Shown here piece by piece: positions 9,152-17,931 of a DNA stretch of 64,000 nt. The stretch lies in NCBI GenBank assembly GCA_004557565.1, contig SFGS01000020.1:10041-74040 (forward strand). Direction: 5' to 3'. The notes beneath the pieces are model-generated. The model saw nothing but the letters and a program-made list of their open reading frames with translations, ran no database searches and had not been told where the DNA came from. The position numbers and the translations under genes were made by a program. Source of the stretch: Bacteroidales bacterium (lineage in GTDB: Bacteria > Bacteroidota > Bacteroidia > Bacteroidales > Muribaculaceae). Within the stretch, counting starts at the first letter, position 1; the number at the start of each line of letters is the position of its first letter.

Positions 9152-11143
9152 TTAGATGAGTACACACGCCATAGTCACCACAGCAAGGAGAAGGGCTCCC
9201 ATAAGGTAAACATATACATAGCTTTGAACATTGCCCGATTGCAAACGGCGAATTGCGAAGCTGCAACTGTTGGTGAGGTCGGCAAGCAGATTGAAGAAAC
9301 CGTCGATGCAGTGGCGGTCGAACCATGCGATAGGTTTGCAAATCTTTTGGAAAATCACCTTATGGGTAAGGAACTGATAGAACTCGTCCATGTAGAAACG
9401 GCGATATGCTGCCTCCCACAAGCCGCTGCAAGCATTCTTCATGCGAGTTGGAAGCGGATTTTCCTTATAGTAGAGCTTGAATGCGAAACCAATGCCCACG
9501 AGAGCAACGCACACACTTGAGATAGCCACAGTCCAGTTGGTGTGGGTGTGGAGCGCATGACCGTCAACGGTCACGAGTTCACCGAATGGCACCAAACCGC
9601 AGACCACAGAGATGGCAGAGAGCGCAATAAGAGGCAAACTCATGGTCCAAGGACCTTCATGTGGGTGTGCATGGCCTTCATGCACTTCGTGTTCCTTCCA
9701 GTGGAAGATGAGGAAGTAGATACGGAACATGTAGAACGCTGTCATACCTGCTACCATCGACATCCACAAGCCCCAAACGGTGCCCTTTTCGTAGCAAGCC
9801 ACCAAGATTTCGTCCTTAGAGAAGAAACCTGCAAATGGAGGAATACCAGAAATTGCCAAGCAACCGATAAGGAATGCGATATTGCTGATAGGCATGTATT
9901 TGCGCAAACCGTGCATAGCACTGTTTTCATTGCTGTGAACAGCGTGAATCACTGCACCGGCAACGAGGAAGAGCAATGCCTTGAACATTGCGTGAGTGAA
10001 GAGGTGGAACATTGAAGCCATGTAGCCAAGACCGCCTTCTTCGCCTACGCCAGCCGCGGTGCTCACACCGAGGGCTGTCATCATGTAAGCAATTTGAGAG
10101 AGTGTGGAGAATGCGAGCGCACGCTTGATGTCGCTCTGCACACAAGCCACTGCAGCAGCGTAGAATGCTGTGAAAGCACCAGTCACTGCCACCACGTTGA
10201 TAGCCACGTCGCAAATCACATAGAGTGGGAACAGACGAGCCACCAAGAACACACCTGCCACAACCATGGTAGCAGCGTGAATCAACGCTGATACTGGGGT
10301 TGGGCCCTCCATTGCGTCGGGGAGCCAGATGTGGAGTGGGTACATTGCCGATTTACCAGCGCCACCGATAAAGATGCAAATCAGTGAGAGTGGCAAAGCA
10401 GGAATACCGAAGAACTCAACAGCGCCAAGCTGTGAAGCGATGGTTTCGGGATTGCTGAGCAATGTGGAGAAGCTCAATGCGCTACCGCCTTCAGGCACAA
10501 GATTAGTGAGAGTGCTGACAGCAAAGCCGAGCACAATCACACCAAAGAGGAAGAAGAAGTCGGCCAAACGAGTGACGATAAACGCCTTCTTCGACGCGTG
10601 GATAGCCGCAGGTGAGCTATAATAGAATCCGATGAGCAGGTAAGATGAAACACCCACCATTTCAAAGAATACGAAAATCTGGAAAATGTTGGTGGCAACC
10701 ACCATACCGAGCATTGAGAATGTGAACAATGCAAGGAAAGCATAATAACGTTGGAAACCCTTTTCAGCATTACCGTCGTGGTCGCTCATATAGCCCAAGC
10801 TATAGAGGTGCACGAAGAATGAGATAGTAGTAATCACAATAAGCATCATCGCCGCGATTGGGTCGAGTTCGAAGCCAATGTTGGCCATCACCTTATCACC
10901 AAGGTTAAGCCAGCTCCAATCAGCCACGATTATGGTTTGACGAACACCATCGACGATTTGACCCTGACCTGTTCCAAAGAAGTAGGTGAGCGCCAAGCCA
11001 TAAGCCAAGACAGTGGTCACACCCTGTCCGATTACGCCAAGCACACCGGTCAGCTTTCGGCCCATCTTCACACCGGCAAGTCCCAAGAAAAGGAACATAA
11101 ACAGTGGCAGGGCTACAACTGCAATAGTAAGATTAAAATCCAT
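9152..11143 (-). CDS. nuoL: NADH-quinone oxidoreductase subunit L
   Basis: The largest membrane subunit of complex I, 663 residues. It has both the N-terminal Oxidored_q1_N region and the central Proton_antipo_M region: FFEMVGVSSYLLIGFYY, GKSAMYPLHIWLPDAMEGPT, SALIHAATMVVAGVFL, IKRALAFSTLSQIAYMMTALG and FTHAMFKALLFL. The C-terminal part carries the long lateral helix typical of NuoL. It follows nuoK after 5 bp. Full length, no frame disruption. Confidence 0.96.
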   Translation of the reverse strand: MDFNLTIAVVALPLFMFLFLGLAGVKMGRKLTGVLGVIGQGVTTVLAYGLALTYFFGTGQGQIVDGVRQTIIVADWSWLNLGDKVMANIGFELDPIAAMMLIVITTISFFVHLYSLGYMSDHDGNAEKGFQRYYAFLALFTFSMLGMVVATNIFQIFVFFEMVGVSSYLLIGFYYSSPAAIHASKKAFIVTRLADFFFLFGVIVLGFAVSTLTNLVPEGGSALSFSTLLSNPETIASQLGAVEFFGIPALPLSLICIFIGGAGKSAMYPLHIWLPDAMEGPTPVSALIHAATMVVAGVFLVARLFPLYVICDVAINVVAVTGAFTAFYAAAVACVQSDIKRALAFSTLSQIAYMMTALGVSTAAGVGEEGGLGYMASMFHLFTHAMFKALLFLVAGAVIHAVHSNENSAMHGLRKYMPISNIAFLIGCLAISGIPPFAGFFSKDEILVACYEKGTVWGLWMSMVAGMTAFYMFRIYFLIFHWKEHEVHEGHAHPHEGPWTMSLPLIALSAISVVCGLVPFGELVTVDGHALHTHTNWTVAISSVCVALVGIGFAFKLYYKENPLPTRMKNACSGLWEAAYRRFYMDEFYQFLTHKVIFQKICKPIAWFDRHCIDGFFNLLADLTNSCSFAIRRLQSGNVQSYVYVYLMGALLLAVVTMACVLI

Positions 11144-11148
11144 AATTC

Positions 11149-11463
11149 TTAGAACTTCAATTTAGAGATTTGATTAATGTCCACCTTCTTGGCAATGCGG
11201 AACACATTGATTACGATGGCCAGTGCAATGGCTGTTTCGGCTGCCGCAATGGCAATCGCAAACAGGGCAAAGAACATACCGTCCATCTGATCAGGGAACA
11301 AATATCGGTTAAACACAGCAAAATTAATATCCACAGAGTTGAGCATTAACTCAAGTGAAATCAAAATTGCAATCATATTCTTACGGGTAATGAAACCGTA
11401 GATGCCACAGCCAAACATAATGAGGCTGGGAACAAGATACATTAAAATATTGATATCCATCAT
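11149..11463 (-). CDS. nuoK: NADH-quinone oxidoreductase subunit K
   Basis: A 104-residue three-helix membrane subunit of complex I. IAILISLELMLNSVDINFAVF contains the conserved membrane glutamate, and ALFAIAIAAAETAIALAIVI contains the second. Two adjacent ATGs open the gene; an unusually strong Shine-Dalgarno (GGAGGAGG) immediately upstream could serve either. It sits 14 bp after nuoJ and 5 bp before nuoL. Confidence 0.94.
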   Translation of the reverse strand: MMDINILMYLVPSLIMFGCGIYGFITRKNMIAILISLELMLNSVDINFAVFNRYLFPDQMDGMFFALFAIAIAAAETAIALAIVINVFRIAKKVDINQISKLKF

Positions 11464-11477
11464 TTCCTCCTCCTACA

Positions 11478-11993
11478 TTAACGACGGCGTGCAACCACTA
11501 CACCACCAATAATACATGCTAATAACAACACACTCACAGCCTCAAACGGAAGCAAGAGACCGAATTTATCACTGTTGAGCAAAGCCTTACCAATCTGCTC
11601 GATGCTGTAGTCGCCTGCTGGCAACAGCTTCTGAACGCAGAATTGACCATAGCTAAACAATGCGTAGCCACACACGGCTACACCGGCAACGGCTGCCGAC
11701 AGTCCTAACGCGCGCTTCTCTGAAGTGAGAGGCTCAGATTCCTTGCCAGGCTTATGCGTAAGCATGATAGCAAACACAAACAGCACAAGAATACCTCCCG
11801 CGTAAACGGCAATTTGCACGGCACCCAAAAACTCGAAATCGAGCTGGAAATAAACGAATGCAGTGGCAAAGAGCACAAACAGCAGGTAAGTAGCCGCACG
11901 TAAAATCTTACGAGTAGTGACCGCCAGTACCGAGAACACGATAATTGCAAGCGCAATTATGAAATACAAAATAATATTTCCTACTGAATCCAT
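11478..11993 (-). CDS. nuoJ: NADH-quinone oxidoreductase subunit J
   Basis: A 171-residue membrane subunit of complex I with five predicted helices. Family features include AATYLLFVLFATAFVYFQLDFEFLGAVQIAVYAGGILVLFVFAIML, with the kinked, pi-bulge third helix region, and a final helix ending in VVARRR. It starts 2 bp after the nuoI stop. It couples quinone-site chemistry to the membrane arm. Confidence 0.94.
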   Translation of the reverse strand: MDSVGNIILYFIIALAIIVFSVLAVTTRKILRAATYLLFVLFATAFVYFQLDFEFLGAVQIAVYAGGILVLFVFAIMLTHKPGKESEPLTSEKRALGLSAAVAGVAVCGYALFSYGQFCVQKLLPAGDYSIEQIGKALLNSDKFGLLLPFEAVSVLLLACIIGGVVVARRR

Positions 11994-11995
11994 GT

Positions 11996-12586
11996 TTATT
12001 TGTTTTCTTTATTTTCTGATTTGTTTTCTGGTGCCTCGGCACTTGGAGCTGTGGCAGCAGGCTTGGTAGCCTCGTCCGCCTTTTGTGCTGGAGCAGGGGC
12101 GGCTGGCTTAGCTACTGGAGCAGGAGCTGGTTTCTCCTTTTCGGGGAGATAGTTCAATTGCTTAATCAACGCTTCACGGCGGAACACCGATTGTTCGAAG
12201 TCGTTGCTGAACTCGATAGCCTTGAAAGGACAAGAGAGTACGCAGAGGTCGCAGAAAGTGCAGCTTCCGAGGTCGTACATATATTTTTCGAGTTTCATTT
12301 TCTTCTTGCCATTAGGCAAGTCCACCATCTTGGTGGTGATTTGGATAGTTCCGTTGGGGCAGTTGCGTTCACACGTTTTGCATCCCGTACACTTGTGATA
12401 ACCCTCCTCATCATAAACAAACTGTAGAGTGGCCCTAAACCTTTCTGAGATTTGCAAAGTATCTCGGTTTTCGGGGTACTGTTCAGTAACTTTTTTGGTC
12501 ACGAGTTCCTTACCCGTCACCTCCATACCCTTTATCAGGCTGTAAAGACCCTTAAAAAGAGAAGAAAAATACTCCTTAATGCTCAT
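11996..12586 (-). CDS. nuoI: NADH-quinone oxidoreductase subunit I (2x[4Fe-4S])
   Basis: Peripheral iron-sulfur subunit of complex I, 196 residues. It has two 4Fe-4S motifs, CTGCKTCERNCP and CTFCDLCVLSCP, holding clusters N6a and N6b on the electron path to quinone. The C-terminal ~50 residues are an added Pro/Ala/Lys/Glu-rich low-complexity tail absent from the core fold. The gene is separated from nuoH, its usual neighbour, by the entire atp operon. It follows atpG after a 120-bp gap that holds a hairpin and a possible weak -7 box. Confidence 0.95.
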   Translation of the reverse strand: MSIKEYFSSLFKGLYSLIKGMEVTGKELVTKKVTEQYPENRDTLQISERFRATLQFVYDEEGYHKCTGCKTCERNCPNGTIQITTKMVDLPNGKKKMKLEKYMYDLGSCTFCDLCVLSCPFKAIEFSNDFEQSVFRREALIKQLNYLPEKEKPAPAPVAKPAAPAPAQKADEATKPAATAPSAEAPENKSENKENK

Positions 12587-12605
12587 AAGTAATATAAGTC
12601 AATAT

Positions 12606-12680
12606 CAAATCTATATCCTATACCGCTCTGTTCTTATTAGAAATTGGACCTATCCCCGACCGGTATAGTATCGGGGATAG
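12606..12680 (-). promoter_or_regulatory. atpG-nuoI junction: hairpin and possible weak internal promoter
   Basis: CTATCCCCGA (12650-12659) pairs perfectly with TCGGGGATAG (12671-12680), but no T-run follows on the minus strand. It therefore looks more like an RNA stability or processing element than a full terminator. Downstream, TAGATTTG (12613-12606, minus) matches a -7 box, but no TTG lies at the right distance. It could reset expression of the distal nuo genes. Confidence 0.4.
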
Positions 12681-12706
12681 CCCATAGTTTACAAGTATCT
12701 TTTCTG

Positions 12707-13594
12707 TTAGCGTTCCACCTGACCGCCCAAGATGTCGAGCAGCTCGGTAGTGATGCCCTGCTGGCGGAGCTTGTTATACTCAAGATTGAGTTCTTCAAGC
12801 AGTTCCTTAGCATTGTCGCTCGCAGTCTGCATAGCCATCACACGCGAAGCCTGCTCCGAGGCACAGCTTTCGGTGAACACTTCCTGCATCATTGAGCGGA
12901 TGTAGAGAGGCAACACGCTATTGAAAATCGAGTTTGCGTCGGGTTCGAAGATGCATGGCTGGTTAGCCGCCTTCTTATCGGCGGTAGCCGCAAGCGCCTC
13001 GTAGCTCACTGGCAACATTTGGTCGCAAGTGGCAATTTGGCGGCTTGTGCTCTTGAAGTGCATGTACACGAGGTCCACCTGGTCGAAAGTGCCATCGAGG
13101 AAACTGGTGCGCAGCATGTCGGTGAAATCGTGAAGCTGGTCGCTATTGCTGCGAGTGTTCACGTTAGGCACATCAAGCACCTTGAATTGTGGATTCTTCA
13201 CCGAATGAAGAGCCTTTGCAATCTTTTTGCCGACGGGAATAATCGTTATAGCAACATCCTTGCCGAATTTGTTCTGAGTTGCACGAACGGTTTCGAGCAA
13301 AAACTTACCTACATAGATATTGAAGGCACCACAGAGGCCATCGTCGGAGCCAAATGCCACCAACGCCACCTTCTTCACCTCGCGCACATTGATCAGTGGC
13401 GATGAATACTCCACATCGGTAGCCAGCAAGTGACCAATCACGCTTTGCACCATGTTGCGGTAAGGCAACAGACGCTGCAGCTGAGCGGTGAACTTGTGCA
13501 TCTTGGCTGACGAAATCATCTTCATCGCACTCGTGGTTTTCTGAGTGGACGAGACTGAGCCAATTCTACTTTTGAGTTCTCGTAATGTTGACAT
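12707..13594 (-). CDS. atpG: ATP synthase F1 subunit gamma
   Basis: The 295-residue central rotor stalk of F1. The N-terminal helix STLRELKSRIGSVSSTQKTTSAMKMISSAKM-type pattern and the C-terminal ASRVMAMQTASDNAKELLEELNLEYNKLRQ helix are the two halves of the coiled coil, and GLCGAFN marks the Rossmann-like domain. Last gene of the embedded atp operon, 46 bp after atpA. Confidence 0.95.
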   Translation of the reverse strand: MSTLRELKSRIGSVSSTQKTTSAMKMISSAKMHKFTAQLQRLLPYRNMVQSVIGHLLATDVEYSSPLINVREVKKVALVAFGSDDGLCGAFNIYVGKFLLETVRATQNKFGKDVAITIIPVGKKIAKALHSVKNPQFKVLDVPNVNTRSNSDQLHDFTDMLRTSFLDGTFDQVDLVYMHFKSTSRQIATCDQMLPVSYEALAATADKKAANQPCIFEPDANSIFNSVLPLYIRSMMQEVFTESCASEQASRVMAMQTASDNAKELLEELNLEYNKLRQQGITTELLDILGGQVER

Positions 13595-13640
13595 ATAATT
13601 GTTTATTCTCCTTAATCAAATGCCAATCCGAACGCACGGA

Positions 13641-15218
13641 TTAAGCTGTGTATTTACCTGCGATTTCAAGTGCCGCTGCCTTGAGCTTGGTTTGCACATC
13701 ATCGTCAATCTTGCCACTCTTGAGCACATCGAGCACATCGGCTTGATGCTTAGCGTGGAGATATTGGATGAAGAGCTTTTCAAACTCAGAAACCTTGTCG
13801 ATAGGCACATTTTCGAGCAAGCCGTTCACACCGCAGTAGATCACTGCCACCTGTTCTTCCACAGCCACTGGTTCGTATTGTGGCTGCACGAGCAGGCGTT
13901 CGTTCTTGCGACCGGTGTCGATGGTGCGAGCGGTCACAGGGTCGATGTCGCCACCGAATTTGGTGAACGATTCAAGTTCGCGGAACTGTGCTTGTGCAAT
14001 CTTAAGCGTACCGGCCACCTTCTTCATACACTTGATTTGTGCGTTACCGCCCACACGCGATACCGAGATACCCACATTCACTGCAGGACGGATACCGTTG
14101 TTGAACAGTGCCGACTCAAGGTAAATCTGACCGTCGGTAATTGAAATCACGTTAGTAGGAATGTAGGCCGAAACGTCGCCTGCCTGAGTTTCGATAATAG
14201 GCAGTGCGGTGAGTGAACCACCACCCTTCACCATAGGCTTGAGCACTTCGGGAAGGTCGTTCATTGCGACAGCCACTTCCTGGTTGTCGTTGATTTTTGC
14301 GGCGCGCTCCAAAAGGCGGCTGTGCAGGTAGAAAATATCACCTGGATAAGCCTCACGACCAGAAGGACGCTTCAAAATCAAAGAAATTTCACGATATGCA
14401 ACGGCTTGCTTCGACAAGTCGTCGTACACAACGAGTGCATCGCGGCCTGAATCGCGGAAGAACTCGCCGATAGCGGCACCAGCGAATGGTGCGTAATAGC
14501 GCATGGCGGCAGAGTCGGCAGCAGTAGCAGCCACCACGATTGAATATGGCATAGCACCATTCTGAGTGAGCTCATTTACGAGCGCAGCCACAGTAGATGC
14601 CTTCTGACCGATAGCCACATAGATGCAATATACAGGCTTTCCAGCCTCGTATCCTGCTTTTTGGTTGATTATAGTGTCGAGAGCGATAGCAGTTTTACCA
14701 ATCTGACGGTCGCCAATGATAAGCTCGCGCTGACCGCGACCGATTGGAATCATCGAGTCGATTGCCTTCAAGCCGGTTTGCAAAGGCTGATTCACTGGCT
14801 GACGGAAAATCACACCAGGAGCCTTGCGTTCGAGTGGCAAGCGGAACAATTCGCCGTCGATGGGTCCTTTACCGTCGATAGGCTCACCCAGCACGTTGAT
14901 TACACGGCCGAGCAGACCTTCACCCACGGGGATAGAGGCGATTTGACCAGTGCGGGTCACTTTCATGCCCTCCTTCACTGAATCCACCTTATCCATAAGG
15001 ATAACACCTACATTGCTCTCTTCGAGGTTCATCGCAACGCCGGTCACACCGTTTTCGAACTCAACGAGCTCGTTGGCCTCTACATTGTCGAGACCGTAAA
15101 CGTGTGCCACGCCGTCGCCCACTTCGAGCACTGTACCAACTTCCTCAAACGACACTTTCTGCTGAACGTCGCTGAGTTGCTGTTTCAGTATTTCAGATAT
15201 TTCACTTGGGTTTATCAT
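13641..15218 (-). CDS. atpA: ATP synthase F1 subunit alpha
   Basis: The 525-residue non-catalytic nucleotide-binding subunit. Seen: the beta-barrel domain, Walker A GDRQIGKTAI, the VYDDLSKQAVAYREISL segment and the PGREAYPGDIFYLHSRLLERAA signature (written here in short: PSGREAYPGDIF). The C-terminal helical domain is complete. It starts 7 bp after atpH, which implies tight co-translation. Confidence 0.97.
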   Translation of the reverse strand: MINPSEISEILKQQLSDVQQKVSFEEVGTVLEVGDGVAHVYGLDNVEANELVEFENGVTGVAMNLEESNVGVILMDKVDSVKEGMKVTRTGQIASIPVGEGLLGRVINVLGEPIDGKGPIDGELFRLPLERKAPGVIFRQPVNQPLQTGLKAIDSMIPIGRGQRELIIGDRQIGKTAIALDTIINQKAGYEAGKPVYCIYVAIGQKASTVAALVNELTQNGAMPYSIVVAATAADSAAMRYYAPFAGAAIGEFFRDSGRDALVVYDDLSKQAVAYREISLILKRPSGREAYPGDIFYLHSRLLERAAKINDNQEVAVAMNDLPEVLKPMVKGGGSLTALPIIETQAGDVSAYIPTNVISITDGQIYLESALFNNGIRPAVNVGISVSRVGGNAQIKCMKKVAGTLKIAQAQFRELESFTKFGGDIDPVTARTIDTGRKNERLLVQPQYEPVAVEEQVAVIYCGVNGLLENVPIDKVSEFEKLFIQYLHAKHQADVLDVLKSGKIDDDVQTKLKAAALEIAGKYTA

Positions 15219-15225
15219 CTCACTT

Positions 15226-15765
15226 TTAACTTAGGAGTTTTAAACGCAGTTTCTTTAATTCATTTTTAATTGATGCGTCGAGCACCATGCCATCGACATT
15301 CACCGTGAAGCCACCAATGAGGTCGGCATCGACTCTCACCGTTTGCTCCATAGTTTTGCCTCCGAGCTGACGCTTCACCACATCCATAATACCGCTGATT
15401 TCGTCGTCGCCAAGTTCAATGGCAGTGACGATTTCAACGCTGGCGATACCAAAGGCCTCGCGATAGATCTTCAAGTAAGCCATGGCCATGGAACGCAGGA
15501 AAGAGGCGCGATTCTTCTCAATAACGAGCAATATGAAATTCTCAACAGTGCTGCCGGCTTTAGCGCCAGAGGCAGTCAAGAGCACTTTTTCCTTTTCATC
15601 GACAGCGATAAACGGATTGTTGACAGCAGCCTTTAAAGCTGGCATTTCGTCGAAACTGGCGACCAGTTGCTTCATCTGGGTGTAGATTTCAGCCTGTTCT
15701 CCCTTTTCCACAGCCACCTTAAAGAGGGCTTTTGCGTATCGATTGGGAATAAGTCCGTCGTTCAT
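15226..15765 (-). CDS. atpH: ATP synthase F1 subunit delta
   Basis: A 179-residue peripheral-stalk cap subunit (OSCP). N-terminal helical bundle starting NRYAKALFKVAVEKGE and C-terminal VRVDADLIGGFTVNVDGMVLDAS. It joins the b subunit to the top of alpha3beta3. Spaced 8 bp from atpF and 7 bp from atpA. Confidence 0.93.
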   Translation of the reverse strand: MNDGLIPNRYAKALFKVAVEKGEQAEIYTQMKQLVASFDEMPALKAAVNNPFIAVDEKEKVLLTASGAKAGSTVENFILLVIEKNRASFLRSMAMAYLKIYREAFGIASVEIVTAIELGDDEISGIMDVVKRQLGGKTMEQTVRVDADLIGGFTVNVDGMVLDASIKNELKKLRLKLLS

Positions 15766-15773
15766 ATTGCTAA

Positions 15774-16271
15774 TTAGTTTTTAGACTCTACGTCATTCAA
15801 CAATTTTTCCACCAGTGAGCGTTGAGCTTTGTCGTCGGCCATATTTTGGCGCACCACTTGCTCAGCGATTTGAAGTGCGTAGGCACCCACTTCCTGGCGT
15901 AATTGCTTCTCCGATTCCTTGCGAGCTTGGTCGATAGCTACCTGAGCGGCATCAGTCACTTTCTTCGCTTCCACAGTGGCAGCAGCCTTCGCCTCCTCAA
16001 TGAGTTGCGATTTCATTTTGGCTGCGTCGCGAAGTATGTCGGCTTGTTGCTTTCTTGCTTCGGCAATCACTTGGTCTGCTTCAGCCTTGGCATTGTCGAG
16101 GTGAGATTTCGCCTCTTGCGCATAAGCCACGCCCTTGTCGATCAAGTCGGCGCGTTCTTCCATCGATTTGATGATGAAAGGCCATGCATACTTTGCCAGG
16201 ATGAAATAGAGGCACGCAAATGCCAAAAACATCCAGAAAACCAAGCCAAACTCAGGCTTAAACAGTTCCAT
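15774..16271 (-). CDS. atpF: ATP synthase Fo subunit b
   Basis: A 165-residue peripheral stalk. One N-terminal membrane helix (LVFWMFLAFACLYFILAKYAW) is followed by a long Ala/Glu/Lys/Gln coiled coil. Standard length, single b gene. Lies between atpE and atpH in the usual Bacteroidota order. Confidence 0.94.
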   Translation of the reverse strand: MELFKPEFGLVFWMFLAFACLYFILAKYAWPFIIKSMEERADLIDKGVAYAQEAKSHLDNAKAEADQVIAEARKQQADILRDAAKMKSQLIEEAKAAATVEAKKVTDAAQVAIDQARKESEKQLRQEVGAYALQIAEQVVRQNMADDKAQRSLVEKLLNDVESKN

Positions 16272-16296
16272 TGTTAACTATTAATTGATTTATCGA

Positions 16297-16539
16297 TTAG
16301 AGGAACAACGCAAGAATACAAACGATGAGTGCGAAGAATGCCACACCCTCGACAAGAGCGGCAATCACAATCATGTTACTACGAATATCGCCTGTTGCTT
16401 CTGGTTGACGTGCGATAGCTTCCATAGCTGCCTGACCAATTTTACCAATACCGATACCTGCTGCGATTGCTGCGATACCTGCGCCGATTGCTGCACCGAG
16501 AGCTGCGAGAGGGGCAGCTGCTAAAATCATACTTAACAT
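16297..16539 (-). CDS. atpE: ATP synthase Fo subunit c (proton type)
   Basis: An 80-residue helical hairpin forming the rotor ring. Glycine-rich first helix (GAAIGAGIAAIAAGIGIG), polar loop ARQPEATGD, and ion-binding Glu64 in ALVEGVAFF. The residue after Glu64 is Gly rather than Ser/Thr, and the first helix lacks the Gln at the sodium-ligand position, so the ring should carry protons rather than sodium. This reading rests on the known Ilyobacter-type sodium motif. Confidence 0.95.
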   Translation of the reverse strand: MLSMILAAAPLAALGAAIGAGIAAIAAGIGIGKIGQAAMEAIARQPEATGDIRSNMIVIAALVEGVAFFALIVCILALFL

Positions 16540-16578
16540 AGTCTTTAAGTTTTAGTTGTTTGTTATTTTTTGTTTTAA

Positions 16579-17661
16579 TTATTCAGTGATTTGTTCGTGT
16601 TCAGCACCATGGTGTTGTGGATGTGCCATGAAGATGAACATCGTGGAGAGGATTGTGAACACATAGGCTTGAATGAAGCTCACCAATGTGTCGAGCAAGA
16701 GCATAAACAGAGCGAATGCCAGCGAGAACACCGAAGTGGCAGCGCCAACAGCCGCACCAAACATTCCGCCAAAGATGAAGATAAGCGAGAAGAACACGAT
16801 TACCACCATGTGTCCGCCCATCATATTGGCGAAAAGACGAATCATCAATGCAAATGGCTTGGTGAAAATACCGAAAAACTCGATAACCGGCATCAGCGGC
16901 AGTTTGAGTGCCACTGGCACATCGGGCCAGAATATTTCTTTCCAGTATTCTCTGTTGCCTGTGAGGTTGGTCACAAGGAATGTGGCCAATGCAAGCACCA
17001 TAGTCACAGCCAAGTTGCCGGTAAGGTTAGCACCACCAGGGAAAATCACAATCAAGCCCAGCAAGTTCATCGTGAGAATGAAGAAGAAGCAAGTGAGCAG
17101 GTAGGGACCGTATTTTGGAGCCTCCTTGCCCATGATTGGGCGGATAGTGTCGTGGTACACAAATTCCACAACCATTTCAAGCGCGCCGGTGAATTTGCGA
17201 GGCGCCTTCATGTTGTGCTTTTTGTACCAGTTCCTGATGCTGAACACTATCAATACCACGAGCACAGCCGAGATAAAGATGCCAGCGGCATTCTTGGTGA
17301 TTGAAAAATCAAGTGGCCTATATTCTTTGCCGTTCGCATCGGTGCCCACCACTTTGCCTGCATAGTCGCCTTCGTGGGCGATGTAGAAGCCTTGGCAGGT
17401 GCCTCCATCGGTCACCTCGCTCGACATGAAGCAGTGAATGCCGTTTTGCTGGTCGAGCACGATGATTGGAAGCGGAATACGAACGCTGTGATTGAATGGC
17501 AGCTCCCAGCCGTAAGCATCACCCAAGTGCTCAAAGATGGTCTCCTTGGGGGCGAATTTCTTGTCACCGGTATGCTCACGGTGCTTCACGGCCTCCATAT
17601 ATCCGAATGCCATGAGCGCCACAACCACAAAAGCGACAATTGCTGTAATTACCTTTTTCAT
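16579..17661 (-). CDS. atpB: ATP synthase Fo subunit a
   Basis: A 360-residue stator channel subunit, longer than the ~270 of E. coli. An extra N-terminal membrane segment and extracytoplasmic domain (about residues 25-120: APKETIFEHLGDAYGWELPF onward) precede the conserved core. The core contains the essential Arg in ALMIRLFANMMGGH. Such extensions are usual in Bacteroidota. The ATG at 17661 is preferred to the GTG one codon upstream. It follows atpC closely (9 bp). Confidence 0.94.
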   Translation of the reverse strand: MKKVITAIVAFVVVALMAFGYMEAVKHREHTGDKKFAPKETIFEHLGDAYGWELPFNHSVRIPLPIIVLDQQNGIHCFMSSEVTDGGTCQGFYIAHEGDYAGKVVGTDANGKEYRPLDFSITKNAAGIFISAVLVVLIVFSIRNWYKKHNMKAPRKFTGALEMVVEFVYHDTIRPIMGKEAPKYGPYLLTCFFFILTMNLLGLIVIFPGGANLTGNLAVTMVLALATFLVTNLTGNREYWKEIFWPDVPVALKLPLMPVIEFFGIFTKPFALMIRLFANMMGGHMVVIVFFSLIFIFGGMFGAAVGAATSVFSLAFALFMLLLDTLVSFIQAYVFTILSTMFIFMAHPQHHGAEHEQITE

Positions 17662-17670
17662 CACATTATA

Positions 17671-17907
17671 TTAATACAGACACACCGACACCACATTGCT
17701 ATTGATATCAGCCACCCCACCTGTAATCTCGCGCTGCTGGCTTTCGCCACCTTCAAGCACATAAGTGAGTGTGCCTGGCACGAGCGACGAGATGAGGGCT
17801 GCGTGACCCTTCAGCACCTGGAACAAGCCAAGCGCGCCGGGCAAAGTAACCGATTCAACGGTTCCTTCAAACTCAATCTTTTCAGCTGATATGATTTTGA
17901 GTGTCAT
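17671..17907 (-). CDS. atpC: ATP synthase F1 subunit epsilon, short form
   Basis: A 78-residue beta-sandwich only: SAEKIEFEGTVESVTLPGALGLFQVLKGHAALIS-type pattern, ending GGVADINSNVVSVCLY. The C-terminal two-helix arm of longer epsilon subunits (about 135 residues), which can insert into F1 and block ATP hydrolysis, is absent. The stop is genuine, since atpB starts 9 bp later. Short epsilon forms are known in Bacteroidota. The enzyme should therefore lack that mode of inhibition. Confidence 0.9.
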   Translation of the reverse strand: MTLKIISAEKIEFEGTVESVTLPGALGLFQVLKGHAALISSLVPGTLTYVLEGGESQQREITGGVADINSNVVSVCLY

Positions 17908-17931
17908 GTGAAATGAGTTTTCGTAAAATTA

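Noticed and set aside
16297..16539. Sodium-driven ATP synthase
   Set aside because: The c subunit lacks the Gln and the Ser/Thr after Glu64 that form the sodium site, so proton coupling is more likely.
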